From: Nitrospirota bacterium
GTDB lineage: Bacteria > Nitrospirota > Leptospirillia > Leptospirillales > Leptospirillaceae
Assembly: GCA_021826965.1 (NCBI GenBank)
Contig: JAKAYA010000003.1
Span: 1-64,000, forward strand
Reading direction: 5' to 3'
DNA length: 64,000 bases
Under the pieces are notes generated by a model that was given only the letters and a program-made list of their open reading frames with translations, was not told the DNA's origin and did not search any database. The position numbers and the translations under genes were made by a program. This document shows, one piece after another, positions 36,213 through 44,526 of this stretch. Numbering within the stretch: position 1 is the stretch's first letter; each line of letters opens with the position of its first letter.

Positions 36213-36231
36213 ATGGAACATAGATGGAACT
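36213..36231. repeat. Right copy of the 19-bp repeat
   Basis: Identical to 30538-30556 and in the same orientation; it lies 47 bases inside the right att copy. Confidence 0.55.
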
Positions 36232-36278
36232 CGATTTGATGACCGAGGGAATGAAGACGTTTAACTCATTATGAAATA

Positions 36279-36330
36279 TGGTGGAGCTGAGGGGGATCGA
36301 ACCCCTGACCTCAAGACTGCCAGTCTTGCG
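36279..36330. repeat. attR: 52-bp repeat within tRNA-Ala
   Basis: Perfect match to 30361-30412; the match stops at 36331, where the complete tRNA continues with its D arm. Confidence 0.92.
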
Positions 36331-36354
36331 CGCTCCCAACTGCGCCACAGCCCC
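36279..36354 (-). tRNA. tRNA-Ala (anticodon GGC), CCA encoded
   Basis: 76 bases on the minus strand. Acceptor GGGGCTG pairs with CAGCTCC (one G-T), D arm GCGC/GCGC, anticodon arm CAAGA-CTGGCAG-TCTTG giving GGC, T arm AGGGG-TTCGATC-CCCCT, and a genomic ACCA end. The 3' 52 bases recur at 30361-30412 as the att repeat. The element's right end preserves the complete gene. A good promoter lies upstream (36391-36419). Confidence 0.97.
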
Positions 36355-36390
36355 GTTTCAGAGGATAAACAACAAAGAAGAGTCTCAAGG

Positions 36391-36419
36391 ATTCTAGGGA
36401 AATCTCCCGACAAAATCAA
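36391..36419 (-). promoter_or_regulatory. Promoter of tRNA-Ala
   Basis: Minus strand: -35 TTGATT (36414-36419), 17-base spacer, -10 TAGAAT (36391-36396), about 37 bases before the tRNA 5' end. Confidence 0.65.
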
Positions 36420-36472
36420 CCTGAAGGGACCAACACCCTGAAGGGGTGTCTGTCATCACACGGAATTTTTCA

Positions 36473-36500
36473 TTGACAAGTTTTGGATCCGGGATATAGT
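36473..36500 (+). promoter_or_regulatory. Strong sigma70-type promoter
   Basis: Perfect -35 TTGACA (36473-36478), 16-base spacer, -10 TATAGT (36495-36500). Transcription should start near 36507, about 240 bases before the next ATG. Confidence 0.75.
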
Positions 36501-36706
36501 TGAATCACAGCACACAAAAGATCGGGTTTCCTTTTTCCGAGGGAACAATTCAACGTGGCCTCCTGTTTCGTGATTGCATCCGGTTGGCGCACTTTTCCCC
36601 TTTCCAGGGCCGGGTTGAGTCTTTGCTCCCGCAAGAACTGAGGAAGCGAGGTCGGGCGGAACAATGGCCCATGGCTTGTGCTCACCAGGACCAACATCCA
36701 TGGACA

Positions 36707-36729
36707 CCTGAAAGGCAGCGTCTTTCAGG
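36707..36729 (+). promoter_or_regulatory. Leader hairpin just upstream of the ribosome site
   Basis: CCTGAAAG (36707-36714) pairs perfectly with CTTTCAGG (36722-36729) around seven bases. The purine-rich ribosome site AAAGGGGGAAGAAG begins four bases later, so the hairpin could influence translation. Confidence 0.5.
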
Positions 36730-36746
36730 ACGAAAGGGGGAAGAAG

Positions 36747-37058
36747 ATGGCAACAACCACTCTGAAACGCGAGGAAATCATTCAGAAAGCCGAAAAGAAA
36801 GGACGGATGGCCTTGGTCGACCCCGTTCCGGATCCGACGGAAGCGGGGAAAGCCATGTGGGTCCAGAACATTCGGGAGTATTTTACAGAAGTCTGTGACA
36901 GCATGGTGAGCGAATACAATGCGCAGGAGATGCGCGCAGACATTCTGGCCGGGCTTGAGAGAGGGTTCGAGGACGTGATCCGGAAACAGCCGGAGATGGA
37001 TGTTCCGGTCGAGGAAGCCCTTTCCCTTTTCCGGAACGTGTTCAAGGAAATCCACTGA
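36747..37058 (+). CDS. Unknown 103-residue protein
   Basis: Small, charged, helical soluble protein (MATTTLKREEIIQKAEKKG..., MWVQNIREYFTEVCDSMVSEYNAQEMRADILAGLERG..., VEEALSLFRNVFKEIH). No signal peptide, membrane helix or known motif; one Cys. AAAGGGGGAAG precedes ATG 36747. It has its own strong promoter, a long leader and a strong terminator, so it is a monocistronic and probably highly expressed gene. Function unknown. Confidence 0.75.
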   Translation: MATTTLKREEIIQKAEKKGRMALVDPVPDPTEAGKAMWVQNIREYFTEVCDSMVSEYNAQEMRADILAGLERGFEDVIRKQPEMDVPVEEALSLFRNVFKEIH

Positions 37059-37085
37059 ACCGGAGCATCGGGAAGCACTAACCCG

Positions 37086-37121
37086 GACGGCGGGAATCTC
37101 GGTTCCTGCCGTCTTTTTTTT
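37086..37121 (+). terminator. Strong intrinsic terminator
   Basis: GACGGCGGGAA (37086-37096) pairs with TTCCTGCCGTC (37103-37113), 11 bp with one G-T, followed by eight T. It ends the 103-residue gene. Confidence 0.92.
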
Positions 37122-37145
37122 CGGGTTTTCCGGGTTATCGCCCTC

Positions 37146-38531
37146 TCAAAGGGTCCGGGAGAACAGAGGCCCCTTGGGAGCGTTCCTCAGGTAGATGTCG
37201 AAAACCATAGCGATATTGCGCATGAATATCCGTCCGAGAGGCGTCAGCGCGATTTTGTCCGGACGCATCTCCAGAAGACCGTCGCGGGCGAATTCTTCGA
37301 GCTCTTTTATTTCCGGAGCAAAATAGTGGTCGAAATCTTCTCCGAAAGGGTCCAGAACATGGGCCCGGTCAACCTCCAGATCACACATGATGCGTGTGAT
37401 GACTGACCGACGGATCTGGTCATCCTTCGAAAGCCGGTACCCTCGATGGGTCGGAATCTGTCCCGACAGGACACGGGTCTGGTAATCCGGAAGGTTCTTT
37501 TCGTTCTGGGCATAGACGTCCCCCACCATGCTGATGGAAGTCACGCCGATACCTGCCAGGTCCGCTTCCGCCTTGGTCGTATATCCCTGGAAGTTCCGAT
37601 AGAGGGTCTTGTTCGCCTGAGCGCGGGTCAGTTCATCGCCCGGTTTTGCGAAATGGTCCATTCCGATATAGACATATCCGGCCTTCGTGAGTTTCTCCCC
37701 GATCAGTTCCATCAGTTCGAACTTGACTTCCGGGCGCGGGAGATCCATCTCCCGGATCAGGACCATGTGCTTTTTCAACCACGGCACGTGGGCATAATTG
37801 AAGATTGCCAGACGGTCGGGGGACATCCGGACAATTTCGTCCAGAGTCGCCTCGAATCCTTTGACCGTCTGGAAGGGAAGTCCATAGATCAGGTCGATGT
37901 TGATACTGTGAAAACCCAGTTCCCGAACCTTGCGGTAAACCCGTTCGGTCAGATCCACCGGCTGGATGCGGTTGACGGCCTTTTGGACCACCGGGTCAAA
38001 GTCCTGCACGCCCATGCTGATGCGATTGACTCCCAGTTCGCGGACAGTTTCCAGATAATCGTCCGAAGCGTGCCGGGGATCGATTTCGATCGAAATCTCT
38101 CCTTCCTGGTAGTCTACATCGAACCACCGGTTGATGTGCGAAAAGAGAACCCTGTTCTGGGATGGCGTCAGGCTCGAAGGGGTTCCCCCGCCGAAATGCA
38201 GCTGAACCACTTTCCGGCGACGGGGAATCCGGCTTCCGAGATTCGCGATCTCGGCACCCAGCACATCGATATAGTCGGCAGCCTTCCCCTTGTCACGGGA
38301 AATGATCGTGCTGCATCCGCAGAAGTAACACAACATTTCGCAGAACGGAATATGAAAATACAGGGAAAGAGGTTTTGAAGGCACACGGTTCGAACGATCG
38401 ATCGCCTGCTGATAATCTTCCGCCGTAAAGCCGGTCTTCCAGACAGGCGCTGTGGGATAACTCGTATAACGCGGACCGGGCCGGTCGTATTTTTGAAGAA
38501 GCTCTTTTGTTGCGCCATATGTCATATACAT
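37146..38531 (-). CDS. hemN: Oxygen-independent coproporphyrinogen III oxidase
   Basis: Radical-SAM enzyme oxidatively decarboxylating coproporphyrinogen III to protoporphyrinogen IX (461 residues). The N-terminal RYTSYPTAPVW and cluster motif CEMLCYFCGC (C-x3-C-x2-C-x-C) are the true HemN pattern, distinct from HemW. Conserved FGGGTPS and DLIYGLPFQT are present. The start is ATG 38531 (MYMTYG) or 38525. It follows hemE by 66 bases. Oxygen-independent chemistry in a likely aerobic acidophile is notable but common. Confidence 0.95.
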   Translation of the reverse strand: MYMTYGATKELLQKYDRPGPRYTSYPTAPVWKTGFTAEDYQQAIDRSNRVPSKPLSLYFHIPFCEMLCYFCGCSTIISRDKGKAADYIDVLGAEIANLGSRIPRRRKVVQLHFGGGTPSSLTPSQNRVLFSHINRWFDVDYQEGEISIEIDPRHASDDYLETVRELGVNRISMGVQDFDPVVQKAVNRIQPVDLTERVYRKVRELGFHSINIDLIYGLPFQTVKGFEATLDEIVRMSPDRLAIFNYAHVPWLKKHMVLIREMDLPRPEVKFELMELIGEKLTKAGYVYIGMDHFAKPGDELTRAQANKTLYRNFQGYTTKAEADLAGIGVTSISMVGDVYAQNEKNLPDYQTRVLSGQIPTHRGYRLSKDDQIRRSVITRIMCDLEVDRAHVLDPFGEDFDHYFAPEIKELEEFARDGLLEMRPDKIALTPLGRIFMRNIAMVFDIYLRNAPKGPLFSRTL

Positions 38532-38597
38532 CGTTTTTGCCCCGATCTCCCGCTCGAACTCCCGCGGGCTTTCAGAAACCAAAAAGAACCCTGATCG

Positions 38598-39668
38598 CTA
38601 GATGTTCCCTGCCCGCCGGGGCATGGGAGCATCGAGACCTTTCTGGACCAGGGACACGAGATACTGTGCCATTGCCACAGGGGTCGACGGAAGGATGCCA
38701 TGACCAAGGTTGAACACGTAACCGGGGCGGTCCTTCATTTCATCCAGGATCCTGCGGGTTTCTTCCCGAAGGATCTCCGGCTCTCCCAGAAGGGAAACAG
38801 GGTCAAGATTCCCCTGGATGGCAACGACGGAAGGAACCCGTTCACGCACACCGGACAGCGACATGCGCCAGTCCACCGACACCACGTTCGTTCCCGCCGT
38901 CACCATGTCTTCCAGTAGCGCGCAGCTGCCGTTGACATACAGGATCGAGGGAACGCCGTAACGCTTGAGGGAGTCGACAATCCGCCGGACATAGGGAAGC
39001 GCGAAAGACCTGTAGTGAAAAGGAGACAGGGATCCGGCCCATGTGTCAAAGATCTGGTAGGCGTGGATACCGGCCTCAATCTGCATCTCAAGATAGCGGA
39101 TAACGGTTTCCGTGATGCGGTCCAGAAGCGTGTGGAGAGTTCCCGGCTCCGAAAACATCATCTGCTTTACGCGCGAAAAGTCTTTCGAGATCTCTCCTTC
39201 GACCATATACGTCGCCAGGGTGAAGGGCGCTCCCGAAAAACCGATCAGTGGCACCAGACCGTCCAGTCTCCGGTTGATTTCCCGGATGGCTTCTGCCACA
39301 AAACCTGTATGGGCGACCGGATCGGGGACGAGAAGACGGTCCACGTCCATGAGGGACTGGACCGGTCGAGGGAAAGACGGCCCCTTGTGTTCGGAAAACT
39401 CGAGTTCCATCCCCATGGCTTCCACCGGAATCAGAATGTCGGAAAACAGGATCGCCGCGTCAACTCCCAGCATCTCGATGGGAAGCATCGTGGCCCGGGC
39501 AGCCAGATCCGGGGTCTTGCACAAACCCAAAAAAGAGGTTTTTTTCCGGATCTCCTGATATTCCGGCATATATCGTCCCGCCTGCCGCATGATCCAGACG
39601 GGCGGTCTTTCGGTCTTTTCTCCCCTGCAAGCCCGGAGGAACAAATCGTTTTTCAGGGCAAGCGTCAT
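38598..39668 (-). CDS. hemE: Uroporphyrinogen III decarboxylase
   Basis: Converts uroporphyrinogen III to coproporphyrinogen III in heme synthesis (356 residues, family length). Motifs: PPVWIMRQAGRYMPEY with the substrate-binding Arg, the catalytic Asp in AILFSDILIP, and C-terminal NLGHGILPSTPV. Its ATG (39668) touches the end of the chelatase-like gene upstream. Together with hemN it provides consecutive pathway steps. Confidence 0.97.
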   Translation of the reverse strand: MTLALKNDLFLRACRGEKTERPPVWIMRQAGRYMPEYQEIRKKTSFLGLCKTPDLAARATMLPIEMLGVDAAILFSDILIPVEAMGMELEFSEHKGPSFPRPVQSLMDVDRLLVPDPVAHTGFVAEAIREINRRLDGLVPLIGFSGAPFTLATYMVEGEISKDFSRVKQMMFSEPGTLHTLLDRITETVIRYLEMQIEAGIHAYQIFDTWAGSLSPFHYRSFALPYVRRIVDSLKRYGVPSILYVNGSCALLEDMVTAGTNVVSVDWRMSLSGVRERVPSVVAIQGNLDPVSLLGEPEILREETRRILDEMKDRPGYVFNLGHGILPSTPVAMAQYLVSLVQKGLDAPMPRRAGNI

Positions 39669-40498
39669 CAGGACTCCCTTTCCGTAAGCGTCAGGTGTTC
39701 AACGGGACCGTCGGCGTAAATGACGGGCCATTTAGGCATCGGGGTTCTCCCCGTTAAGAGAAGGCGCGCGATTCGATCGGCGACATGGTCGAGAAAGGCC
39801 GGATGATCTCCGAAAGGCGGCGTCACGGCAATCTCTCCGGAAAAGTTCTTCTTCTCGCGATAACCGGCCCCCAGGTTCCGGATCCGGTCCATCAGAACTC
39901 CTTCGAAGAGGAAATAGGGAAGGAGGACGAGACGGTCCTGCCGATCCGGCTCAAGGCTTTCGAGAAGATCCGAAAGCCTGGGATCTGTCACACTGATGAA
40001 CGAAAACAGAGGGAGACTCCCTTTTCGCCGTTCCCAGAGTCTTCGTCCCTGATAGAACAGGGACGCATTGGCGTTGGCGTCCAGGCTTCCGCGACCGACG
40101 AGAACCAGGGTTTCCCGTATCGCCGGGTCGACCGGAGGCAAGATCTCCAGAAGGAGAGTGACGATCTGCTGGTCCGTTCCGAAGGCCCAGTCCCGAATGA
40201 TTTCCAGATCGGGGTGAAGGCGCTGCGCTCTCCGGATATAGGCGGACATATCGCTTTTCGAATGACCGGCATCAAACAGCAGGAAAGGAACGAGCGCTAC
40301 CCCTTCAACCTCCCGGGCCAGCAGGTCCAGGGATTCATCGACGGAAGGCGTCGCGTGCTCGATAAAACCGAGCGCCATGGGAACCCGATCCCCCATCCGT
40401 TCCTTCAGGCGGGCATATGCTTCCAGGGCATGAAGGTTTCCCCGGTTGTCGGGGCTGCCATGCACGACCAGGAGAACACCCCATTTTTTCCGGATCAC
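39668..40498 (-). CDS. CbiX/SirB-like sirohydrochlorin chelatase, two-domain
   Basis: 276 residues with two tandem CbiX-like halves. The first has LLVVHGSPDN and LFDAGHSKSDM, carrying both metal-site histidines. The second (TLVLVGRGSLDANANA..., LLPYFLFEGVLMDRI) has lost the second histidine. The family inserts Co or Fe into sirohydrochlorin for cobalamin or siroheme. GTG 40498 has GGGAGG just upstream. The hem neighbours support tetrapyrrole work; siroheme for sulfite reduction is possible given the sulfur operon elsewhere. Confidence 0.8.
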   Translation of the reverse strand: MIRKKWGVLLVVHGSPDNRGNLHALEAYARLKERMGDRVPMALGFIEHATPSVDESLDLLAREVEGVALVPFLLFDAGHSKSDMSAYIRRAQRLHPDLEIIRDWAFGTDQQIVTLLLEILPPVDPAIRETLVLVGRGSLDANANASLFYQGRRLWERRKGSLPLFSFISVTDPRLSDLLESLEPDRQDRLVLLPYFLFEGVLMDRIRNLGAGYREKKNFSGEIAVTPPFGDHPAFLDHVADRIARLLLTGRTPMPKWPVIYADGPVEHLTLTERES

Positions 40499-40604
40499 GG
40501 ACCTCCCTTTCCCGAAAATCGGGTCTGATGCGTTTTTTGTAGCTGGATTATAGCGGTCCTTCCGATGGAAGGTCAATGAATCCGACCGCAGAGAAACGGC
40601 ACTC

Positions 40605-41390
40605 TTAGGCTTCCGGAGCCTTCCGGCAACAGACTCCCGCAAGAGAGGCAAGGAGGCCGACGCACAGGTCCGCCATACCCAGTGCCCATTCCCGCAGGTA
40701 AAACGCGATGGACGCATTGAACAGAAAGACGCTCGAGTACAGAGCAACCGGTCCCCATCGGTCGATCCCCGAATCGATTGTTCGTCGCTGGAGAGAAGTG
40801 CCCCCTTCCCGCGGACATCCGGTCTCCGAAAATGGGAAACCCCAGGCGATCAGAATCAGGGTGCCGACGATCGCCCATCCGGCGAAATTGGCGAAGGGAA
40901 CGCCAAAATAGGCACCTCCCTCCGGATAGTAGTAAATCTGTCCGAGAAACCACCGGTTCCCCCGCAAGGAAACAGGATCGATGACAACATCGATCAGGAC
41001 GAAGACGATCACCGCACGCGCCCACAATCCGGCCTTTGTCCGGTCAAAAGGACCGGTCAGGCACACCCGGATGTTCGTTCCGCGAAATCTCGCCACCGTT
41101 CCCAGGCTCGCGACCATCAGAAAGGCGAACGACAACGAATCCATCAGGGGGAGATGTCCGATCCAGATTTCCTGGTCGCGGGTCGTCGGAAGATACGTGT
41201 AGTGACCGAAAGGGAACCAGCCTCCGGGAAGTGAAGAGATGTCTTCGGAAACATAGGCGATCAGATATGCCAGAACGAAACGGATCAGGGCCGGAATCCA
41301 GCCCGTTTGGCGGGCGAGGAGAACGAGGCCGGCCCCCCAGAAAAGAAAGACGTACCATCGGAACAAAATGGTGGATATCAGAAGATGCAT
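40605..41390 (-). CDS. Carotenoid biosynthesis-type membrane protein (DUF422/CruF-like)
   Basis: 261 residues with about seven hydrophobic helices. It has the DUF422 pattern: YVSEDISSLPGGWFPFGHYTY, VIVFVLIDVVIDPVSL and GGAYFGVPFANFAGW. Relatives include carotenoid 1',2'-hydratases (CruF/CrtC-like). AGTTCG-spaced GGAG lies nine bases before ATG 41390. It follows the small DMT gene in the hopanoid/isoprenoid block, which fits a terpenoid-modifying enzyme. Substrate not determined. Confidence 0.7.
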   Translation of the reverse strand: MHLLISTILFRWYVFLFWGAGLVLLARQTGWIPALIRFVLAYLIAYVSEDISSLPGGWFPFGHYTYLPTTRDQEIWIGHLPLMDSLSFAFLMVASLGTVARFRGTNIRVCLTGPFDRTKAGLWARAVIVFVLIDVVIDPVSLRGNRWFLGQIYYYPEGGAYFGVPFANFAGWAIVGTLILIAWGFPFSETGCPREGGTSLQRRTIDSGIDRWGPVALYSSVFLFNASIAFYLREWALGMADLCVGLLASLAGVCCRKAPEA

Positions 41391-41413
41391 GGGAACGAAC
41401 TCCGGAAACCGGT

Positions 41414-41803
41414 CTAGGAGCCTGCCCGGGAGATGAAGACGACACCGACCGTGATCAGGAAGATCCCTGCCCATCGTCCGGGGGAAACCGGTTCTCCCAA
41501 AAAGACCCGGGCGAGAAAAGCGGTCAGGACATATCCGAACCCGGTCATGGGGACAACCAGACTTACCGGCGCTTTCTGAATCAGGGAGAGAAGGAGCACG
41601 TAATAGACCGCCTGGAGAAACACCCCTCCGAGCACGCGCGGATTCCGCAGAATCCGTCCCAGTCTCCCCCCGCTTCCGGAATCGACAGGAGAGGAAGATT
41701 CCTTCATGCCTCGGGAAAGAAGAATGAATCCGACATCCTCCAGCAGAAGCGCGAAGAAGAAGACCAGAAGGAATGTCGTCGCAGGAAGGTTACCGAACGT
41801 CAG
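41414..41803 (-). CDS. Small EamA/DMT-type membrane protein with probable CTG start
   Basis: About 129 residues, four hydrophobic helices (TTFLLVFFFALLLEDVGFILL..., GGVFLQAVYYVLLLSLIQ, SLVVPMTGFGYVLTAFLARVFLGEPVS, WAGIFLITVGVVFIS): half of an EamA drug/metabolite transporter, SMR-sized. No ATG, GTG or TTG precedes the first helix in frame. CTG at 41803 overlaps the hpnI stop (CTGA) with AAGGGAG five bases upstream and is the likely start. An ATG at 41707 would delete helix 1. It could move a lipid or glycolipid intermediate. Confidence 0.65.
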   Translation of the reverse strand: MTFGNLPATTFLLVFFFALLLEDVGFILLSRGMKESSSPVDSGSGGRLGRILRNPRVLGGVFLQAVYYVLLLSLIQKAPVSLVVPMTGFGYVLTAFLARVFLGEPVSPGRWAGIFLITVGVVFISRAGS

Positions 41804-43038
41804 GAAGACTCCCTTCCGGAAGCCGGATCGGGGGCGAATGGAGAAGGGTCCAGTGCACGAAGGGTTCCATCCGGCATCAGTTTGTAGACGTGACCTCTCC
41901 AGACGATTCGGGAACCGAAGCTTCCGGCATAGAGAAGAAGCGACAGGATTTCCCGAACTGGAAACAGGCAAAGGTCCACTCCGTCGAGGGGACGATCCAG
42001 CATCCGGTCCGAGATGGCCGTCAGCAGCGTGAAGTGGACAAGATAAAGCAGCAAAGAGAGTCCGGCCAATGCACCATGGCCCGAAAGAATCGAAAAAATC
42101 CCGCTGGCCAGTAAAAAGACGAATGGGCGTGTCAGGATCGAAAACGCGTATCCGACCGGTCGGCAATTGCGGTACGTCCGTGCCCAACGGATTTCGTGAC
42201 GCCAGAGGTCCGGAAGGGACTCATCCCCGATCCGGGCATCCACGATATAGGAAGAAAGGTGGATTCTGTAACCCGCGGCAACAACGCGTTGCCCGAGATG
42301 ATAATCGTCCGCGAGAATGTCGGTCAGCACCGAAAATCCACCGGCTTTCTCCAGGACGTCTCTTCGAAGGAGCATGGTCGGGCCGAACGCGAAATCGATG
42401 GGGAACAGCCGATAGGCGACCAAAGCCTGGGGAATCGCTTCCGTGTTGAGCATGAGCGAAGCGAGCCGGGAAGACCAGCCTCCGACATGTGTGCCCCGCT
42501 GAAGGCATGTCACCATGCCGACGGACGAGTCTTCCTGTATCGGCCGTACAATTGCCTTCAGATAATTCGGGTCCACCCGGATGTCGCTATCGTTCAGGAG
42601 GACGAGATCTCCCCTTTCCCCCTCGAAGGCCCGGTTCACATTGTTCATTTTACGATTGGTGCCGGAATGTTCGAGAATCACCTTGAAACGGACTTTTTCG
42701 GGATAGTCTTTCTGCAGTTCCCGGAGAAGATCCACCACCGGATCGGTTCCGTCTCCCACCACAAACAGGATCCGGTAATCCGGATAGTCCTGACGCACGA
42801 AGGACAGAAAATTCTCCCGGGCTCCTTCGTCGAGACCCTTGACAGGCTTGATCATCAGAACGGAAGGCCAGCGGGTTTCCTCCCGGGACCCGGCCCTTGA
42901 AAGAAGTTTTCGTCCGCCCAGATAGGCCAGAAAGTCAAAAAAAACCCCGATTCCCCCGATCCCGAGAAGAAAATACGCCAGAAATTCCGGCAATCGGGGA
43001 ACGAGGGAACCGGGGAAAAAGATCGGAAAAGGGGTCAT
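41800..43038 (-). CDS. hpnI: Hopanoid glycosyltransferase HpnI
   Basis: Family-2, ceramide glucosyltransferase-like enzyme that adds N-acetylglucosamine to bacteriohopanetetrol (412 residues). One N-terminal helix, the GT-A domain with VLMIKPVKGLDEG, the D-x-D-type LLNDSDIRV, ILADDYHLGQRV and the acceptor motif EIRWART, then several C-terminal helices. It directly follows hpnJ (12 bases), as in known composite-hopanoid clusters. The deacetylase HpnK, which normally acts next, is not in the window. Confidence 0.88.
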   Translation of the reverse strand: MTPFPIFFPGSLVPRLPEFLAYFLLGIGGIGVFFDFLAYLGGRKLLSRAGSREETRWPSVLMIKPVKGLDEGARENFLSFVRQDYPDYRILFVVGDGTDPVVDLLRELQKDYPEKVRFKVILEHSGTNRKMNNVNRAFEGERGDLVLLNDSDIRVDPNYLKAIVRPIQEDSSVGMVTCLQRGTHVGGWSSRLASLMLNTEAIPQALVAYRLFPIDFAFGPTMLLRRDVLEKAGGFSVLTDILADDYHLGQRVVAAGYRIHLSSYIVDARIGDESLPDLWRHEIRWARTYRNCRPVGYAFSILTRPFVFLLASGIFSILSGHGALAGLSLLLYLVHFTLLTAISDRMLDRPLDGVDLCLFPVREILSLLLYAGSFGSRIVWRGHVYKLMPDGTLRALDPSPFAPDPASGRESS

Positions 43039-43050
43039 GTCCGCCCGATC

Positions 43051-44490
43051 TTACCGGCTGGCCGGAGACCTGAGCGCTTCCTTACGACGGGCCATGAAGC
43101 GGAAGTATTCGCCAGCCTCCCGGATGATCTTTTTGCGCTCCGCGCCGCTCAGCAACGCACGCTTGAGAACGCGGGCGATATAACGCGGACGGTAGTAAAA
43201 CTTCCGGTAGAATTTCGGAACCGCCATGAAAATTTCGCGGGAACCGATTTCCGGATAGCTGATATTGCACGCCTGGATACCGTCTTCGGAAACCATCTCC
43301 GAATCCATCAGATAGCCTTTTTCTTTGGCATAATTATAAAAATGGGTTCCCGGATAGGGGGATGCGAGCGACACTTGAAGAGTCTCGATGTCCATGTCGC
43401 AGGCAAACTGGATCGTTTCTTCGATGGTCTGGGGGTTTTCTCCCGGAAGGCCGAAAATGAACGTCCCATGAATCTTCATGCCAAGCTGGTGCGCATTCCG
43501 GGTAAACTCCGTGGCCTGCTCGACCCGGATCCCCTTCTTGACGTTGTTCAGGATCTGCTGGTTTCCCGACTCGTACCCGACAACCATGACCCGGCATCCG
43601 GAATCCTTCATCATTTTCAGGGTCTCGAAGTCGACGTTGGCTTTCGAGTTGCATCCCCAGGACAGTTTGAAAGGCTTGAGTGCCTCGGAAAGCTCGCGGG
43701 TCCTGTCGCGGTACTCGGTCAGCGTATCGTCGTCAAAGAACAGCTCCTTGATGCCCGGAAACGTCTTTTTGATATAAGCCACTTCCTGAATCACGTTCTC
43801 GACACTCCGGGTCCGGTACACGTTGCCCGAAAACGTCTGTGGCCAGAGGCAGAACGTACACTTGCTCCCGCAACCGCGCCCCGTATAGATCGAAACATAC
43901 GGGTACTTCATCCAGGGAATCTCATAGTCCAGGATGTTCAGGTCACGACGGTACACCTCCGAAGCGAAGGGAAGATTGTCGAGATTTTCCAGGACGGGAC
44001 GATCCGGTGTCGAACGGATTTCTCCATCGATCCGGTAGTGGATCCCGAGGACCTCGTCCCAGGGCTTTCCGTTGGCGATTTCGGGGATGGCATGGTCAAA
44101 TTCCTCCCGGACAACGAAATCGATGACCGGATCCGCCTTGAGCGTCAGTTCGGGAAGAACGCTCGGATGCGGCCCCACAAAACCGACCAGGATCGAGGGA
44201 TTCAGACTCTTGAAGCCTTTGGCGATCTGGATATCGTTCTGCAGGGATGGCGTGCTGGTGTACAAAATGACCATATCGAATTCTTTGGCCAACGAAAGGG
44301 TCTTCGCGACATCCCATCCGATCGGCGGAGCGTCCAGCACACGGGAATTCGGAAGCATTCCGGCCGGATAGGTCAGCCAGGTCGGGTACCAAAAGGAACG
44401 GACTTCTCTCGTGGCTTGGTACCGTGCTCCCGCACCACCGTCAAAATCGTCAAAGGAGGGAGGATTCAGAAACAGGGTCTTCAACGACAT
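43051..44490 (-). CDS. hpnJ: Hopanoid radical-SAM protein HpnJ
   Basis: B12-binding-type radical SAM enzyme linked to formation of the bacteriohopanetetrol cyclitol ether head group (479 residues). N-terminal Rossmann-like part (LFLNPPSFDDFDGG...), radical SAM motif GRGCGSKCTFC (C-x3-C-x2-C) near residue 210, then LFFDDDTLT and GTFIFGLPGEN. ATG 44490 has GGGAG in the preceding bases; ATG 44502 has no ribosome site. It is followed by hpnI. Confidence 0.9.
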   Translation of the reverse strand: MSLKTLFLNPPSFDDFDGGAGARYQATREVRSFWYPTWLTYPAGMLPNSRVLDAPPIGWDVAKTLSLAKEFDMVILYTSTPSLQNDIQIAKGFKSLNPSILVGFVGPHPSVLPELTLKADPVIDFVVREEFDHAIPEIANGKPWDEVLGIHYRIDGEIRSTPDRPVLENLDNLPFASEVYRRDLNILDYEIPWMKYPYVSIYTGRGCGSKCTFCLWPQTFSGNVYRTRSVENVIQEVAYIKKTFPGIKELFFDDDTLTEYRDRTRELSEALKPFKLSWGCNSKANVDFETLKMMKDSGCRVMVVGYESGNQQILNNVKKGIRVEQATEFTRNAHQLGMKIHGTFIFGLPGENPQTIEETIQFACDMDIETLQVSLASPYPGTHFYNYAKEKGYLMDSEMVSEDGIQACNISYPEIGSREIFMAVPKFYRKFYYRPRYIARVLKRALLSGAERKKIIREAGEYFRFMARRKEALRSPASR

Positions 44491-44526
44491 GGTATCTCCC
44501 ATCGAAAAGTTTGGCTGTCCGGAAAA

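Larger units (their letters stand above)
30361..36330. mobile_element. Decayed integrative element in tRNA-Ala
   Basis: About 5.9 kb bounded by a 52-bp perfect direct repeat that is the 3' part of tRNA-Ala(GGC), with a tyrosine integrase next to the left copy. Cargo: toxin-antitoxin pair, unknown ORF, an insertion sequence, a group II intron remnant and a ParB-like remnant. The integrase frame is broken, so the element is probably immobile on its own. Confidence 0.85.
36355..36746. other. Divergent region tRNA-Ala / unknown small gene
   Basis: 392 bases holding the tRNA promoter (minus), a small inverted repeat ACACCC/GGGTGT (36433-36449), a strong plus-strand promoter (36473-36500) and a long transcribed leader with an 8-bp hairpin. 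No coding sequence recognised. Confidence 0.6.
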
